DNA from: JAKAWM01 sp049966695
GTDB taxonomy: Bacteria > Actinomycetota > Acidimicrobiia > Acidimicrobiales > Palsa-688
Assembly: GCA_049966695.1 (NCBI GenBank)
Contig: JBMFUG010000105.1
Span: forward strand, 1-7,543
Direction of reading: 5' to 3'
DNA: 7,543 nt
Made by a program: the position numbers and the translations under genes
Shown: positions 5,757-7,543 of the stretch, in pieces
Layout of the letters: each line of letters opens with the position of its first letter
Numbering within the stretch: the first letter of the stretch is position 1
Notes under the pieces: model-generated
Databases searched by the model: none
Seen by the model: the letters and a program-made list of their open reading frames with translations, nothing else
What the model was told of the DNA's origin: nothing

Positions 5757-6413
5757 TTGCCGAAGATCCACAAGATGTTCCAGAAGCACCAAGAAAAGAA
5801 GCTGGAAAAGGAGCACGAGGGCACCCTCGCCAAGTGGCAGGCCGAACGGGACGGCTACTCCGAGCTCGTGCAGCTCGCCGAGAGCTTCAAAGGCCTCCCC
5901 ACTAACGAGATCGTGCTCGGCCCTGGAGAAGCGCTCTTTTATAAGGTCACCGGCGCCGCGCTCTTGGAGTCGCGGAGCACCGGCCACTAGCAGGGCGCGT
6001 CTTCCGGGCTTTCGGTCCCGATCGGAGGCGGCGTCCGCTACCGGGTCGAAGCGACCCGGGGCCACTACGTGCAGGGTGAGCCCGTCCTCGCCGCTATCGA
6101 CCGTGGGGCGCTCTACGTCACCAACCGCCGAGTCGTGTTCACAGGCCCCAAGCAAACCAGAGAAATTGCCTTCGCCAAGCTGGTCGGCTTCTCCCACGAC
6201 GATCAGGCAGGCTCGACGACCTTTTCGGTCTCCAACCGCCAAAAGCCCGTGACCGTCCACTACGGCCCCGGCCTTTCCCCGCACTTCGACTTCCGCTTGG
6301 ACTTGGCGCTAGCCCATTACAGGGGCACCACAGAGGCCCTCGTGGCACAGCTGCGCCAGGACCTGGCAAAGATAGACGAGCTTCGCCCGCCGGTGCCGGC
6401 TTTTTCCCGCTGA
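5757..6413 (+). pseudogene. PH-like domain protein interrupted by an in-frame amber codon
   Basis: The frame codes for about 217 residues but has TAG at codon 78 (5988-5990). The N-terminal part is a charged, probably helical segment (KHQEKKLEKEHEGTLAKWQ), then GLPTNEIVLGPGEALFYKVTG. After the stop the same frame continues without loss: GGGVRYRVEATRGHYVQGEP, LYVTNRRVVFTGPKQTREIAF, SNRQKPVTVHYGP, FDFRLDLALAHYRGT. The VTNRRVVF segment with a following KQTRE strand is typical of bacterial PH/GRAM-like domains, and as I recall related actinobacterial proteins read GHYQG where this one reads GH-stop-QG. That would be a one-base change from Tyr TAC/TAT to TAG. TTG 5757 has GGTGGA upstream (5743-5748); ATG 5775 is the alternative start. 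A GTG at 6069 could start a C-terminal fragment but lacks a ribosome site. Role unknown. The K+ channel gene follows after 17 bases, so they form a unit. Confidence 0.72.
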
Positions 6414-6430
6414 AGCATTTGGAGGCCGAA

Positions 6431-7272
6431 ATGCGCTCGGACGAGCACCACGAGCGCTTCGCCAAAGCCGTCGAGCTACCACTCGGTGCCGTCGCTGTCT
6501 TGTGGCTGCCGTTGATCGTGGTGCCGCTCGTCGCCCACCTGCCGGCGGGCATGGCTGCAGGCTTCAAAGCAATCGATTACCTGGTCTGGGCCCTCTTCGT
6601 CGTCGAGTACTTGGTAAAACTTCGCCTCACGCCGTCTAGGCGCCAGTTCTTCACGCACCACGTCCTTGACTTAGTCGTCGTGGCCGTCCCGGTACTCCGC
6701 CCCCTACGCGCCCTGCGCCTCTGCGCGCCCTGCGGGTTGCCCGCGTCGGCAGCGTCCTCGCGAACGGCCTGAAACGTGCCCGGGCCATCATCACGCACAG
6801 GGGCTTCCACTTCGTCCTCCTCGCGGCCTTCCTGCTAGTTCTTGCGATGGCGGCGCTCGAGCTCGCCTCTGAGCACGGAACCAGGGGAGCAACGATCCAC
6901 AACTACAGCGACGCCCCTTGGTGGGCGCTCGTGACAGTCAGCACGGTCGCCTACGGGGACAAGGTCCCCGTAGCCGCCGGTGGCCGCGCTATCGCCGTGG
7001 TGCTCATGTTCGTCGGCATCGGGCTCATGGGCACCATCACTGCAACAGTTGCGTCCTTCTTTGCAGAGGAGACCTCCGGCCGCGACAACCGCCAGATGCA
7101 AGCTCGCCTCGACAAGATCGAGACGACGCTAGCACAGCTGTTCACCTCTGCTCCTAACGCAAGCACTCTCAGTGAGCCGTCCGTGGCTCCTGCTGCTAGC
7201 GTCCCTGCCTCTGGGCCTCTGGCCGACCGTGGCCCGCAAGGGGGTTGGTGCCCTCGCCGATCAGCACGGTAG
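6431..7272 (+). pseudogene. Voltage-gated-type K+ channel, frameshifted
   Basis: About 280 residues if the frame is repaired. ATG 6431 has GGAGG at 6421-6425. The first frame gives helices AVLWLPLIVVPLVAHL and AIDYLVWALFVVEYLVKL, a third helix DLVVVAVPVL, then the arginine-rich S4-like LRPLRALRL, before it runs off into a stop at 6770-6772. From 6721 the -1 frame continues LRALRVARVGSVLANGLKRA, a fifth helix HFVLLAAFLLVLAMAALEL, the pore WWALVTVSTVAYGDKVPV, the last helix AVVLMFVGIGLMGTITATVA and a coiled-coil-like QARLDKIETTLAQL. The order matches the six-helix voltage-gated ion channel family in the cytoplasmic membrane. The break needs one base added near 6721 (CTC-TGC to CTC-CTG). The filter reads TVAYGD instead of TVGYGD. 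The last 40 residues are low complexity. The gene is probably non-functional, unless the break is a sequencing error. Confidence 0.8.
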
Positions 7273-7399
7273 AAGCCGCGCCAACGGCTCGGGCCACCTC
7301 TCCTGAGACCTGAGCCGATAGGACAACATGCACCCCCGTGGCCGCCTCCTTCTCCACGGGCCCACGCATTTCAGCCCGCAGGAGAGCACTGGCCACCAA
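7196..7399 (-). CDS. Short leftward ORF of unknown function
   Basis: A 67-residue reverse frame from TTG 7397-7399 (GTG at 7394-7396 is an alternative) to TAG. GGAAGG at 7407-7412 sits 7 bases upstream of the TTG. The protein reads MVASALLRAEMRGPVEKEA and later GVHVVLSAQVSGEVARAVGA and STVLIGEG. Codons strongly favour G at the first position, as in true genes, whereas the forward frame over the same bases (7338-7520) is a serine-, proline- and arginine-rich shadow. The frame is open upstream without a start codon to 7489, encoding FREEVAS across the inverted repeat, so it may be the tail of a truncated gene. It overlaps the end of the channel gene by 77 bases, tail to tail. No family recognised. 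Confidence 0.3.
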   Translation of the reverse strand: MVASALLRAEMRGPVEKEAATGVHVVLSAQVSGEVARAVGAASTVLIGEGTNPLAGHGRPEAQRQGR

Positions 7400-7465
7400 A
7401 ACAATGCCTTCCGAGACCCCGTTAGCCGTTGCCCGGCGTGCACCGCCGGTAGTTTCTGAGCCGGC

Positions 7466-7485
7466 ACTAGCTACTTCCTCCCGAA
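7466..7485 (-). repeat. Right copy of long-range inverted repeat
   Basis: ACTAGCTACTTCCTCCCGAA is the exact inverse of the copy at 62-81. It lies 58 bases from the right end of the window, while the left copy begins 61 bases in. On the reverse strand it is read in frame as REEVAS upstream of the short leftward ORF, and the left copy also reads REEVAS in one frame, though that frame soon stops. Confidence 0.85.
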
Positions 7486-7487
7486 AA

Positions 7488-7508
7488 ACTCAAGTTTGTA
7501 ATTTGAGT
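7488..7508 (-). promoter_or_regulatory. AT-rich dyad next to the right inverted repeat
   Basis: ACTCAAGTT (7488-7496) and AATTTGAGT (7500-7508) are inverse arms of 9 bp around TGT, with one mismatch (a G-U pair in forward-strand RNA). On the reverse strand the 6-bp core stem is followed at once by TTTTT, so it could be a leftward intrinsic terminator for a gene entering from beyond the window. Alternatively it is an operator for the leftward ORF. It is the most AT-rich patch of the right end. Confidence 0.4.
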
Positions 7509-7543
7509 GGCCCGAGCTGACCTCGTCGGGGCATCCCCAGCCC

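Noticed and set aside
5988..5990. Amber codon reassigned to an amino acid in this organism
   Set aside because: TAG also terminates the MFS exporter at the position expected for its family, so it is read as stop here.
5739..6284. 181-residue reverse ORF over the PH-like gene
   Set aside because: It is antisense to a recognisable protein pattern; GC-rich genes commonly give such long shadows.
6715..6725. Programmed -1 ribosomal frameshifting in the channel gene
   Set aside because: The site is not a slippery heptamer of the X-XXY-YYZ kind and no clear stimulatory element is seen; a one-base error or mutation is simpler.
7338..7520. 60-residue forward ORF at the right end
   Set aside because: Ser/Pro/Arg/Thr-rich composition is typical of an antisense shadow; the reverse frame has better coding character.

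Overview
The window is about 7.5 kb of GC-rich DNA (roughly 60-65 % GC by eye). It looks like an accessory region of an actinobacterium-like organism. The grounds are high third-position GC, several genes without a clear Shine-Dalgarno site (possible leaderless transcripts), and the style of the proteins, especially the TehB-like methyltransferase, the PH-like protein and the six-helix potassium channel. No lineage below phylum can be read with confidence. No tRNA, rRNA, CRISPR array or intact insertion sequence was seen.

Layout: positions 1-672 hold no convincing gene. They contain a 20-base repeat (whose inverted partner lies at 7466-7485), a 17-bp tandem pair and a run of stem-loops ending just before an ArdC-like antirestriction metalloprotein gene (673-1494). 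Positions 1495-2062 have no recognisable gene but carry a 17-bp tandem repeat and a clean GCGA-loop hairpin ahead of an OsmC/Ohr-family gene (2063-2512). A 125-base spacer follows, with 15-bp tandem repeats and a strong dyad (2607-2626). It leads into a two-gene unit: a class I SAM methyltransferase (2638-3342) and a DHA2-type MFS exporter (3339-4883) that overlap by ATGA. The operator-like dyad upstream suggests repressor control, but no regulator gene lies in the window.

The right third appears to be decaying. Positions 4884-5756 hold no intact gene, only a possible remnant of a transposase C-terminus near 5410-5570 and one tiny ORF with a good ribosome binding site. The next two genes each look intact except for a single disabling change. 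The PH-like protein gene (5757-6413) has an in-frame amber codon at 5988-5990, and the voltage-gated-type K+ channel gene (6431-7272) has a one-base frameshift near 6721 plus a non-canonical TVAYGD filter. A short leftward ORF (7196-7399) of unknown function closes the window.

How the genes work together: the methyltransferase and exporter are very probably co-expressed and could modify and export, or resist, a small toxic compound. OsmC-type peroxide reduction next door fits a stress or resistance theme. ArdC points to plasmid or conjugative ancestry. The inverted repeats near both ends, 23 of 24 bases identical, are the best sign that the segment is bounded by related sequences.
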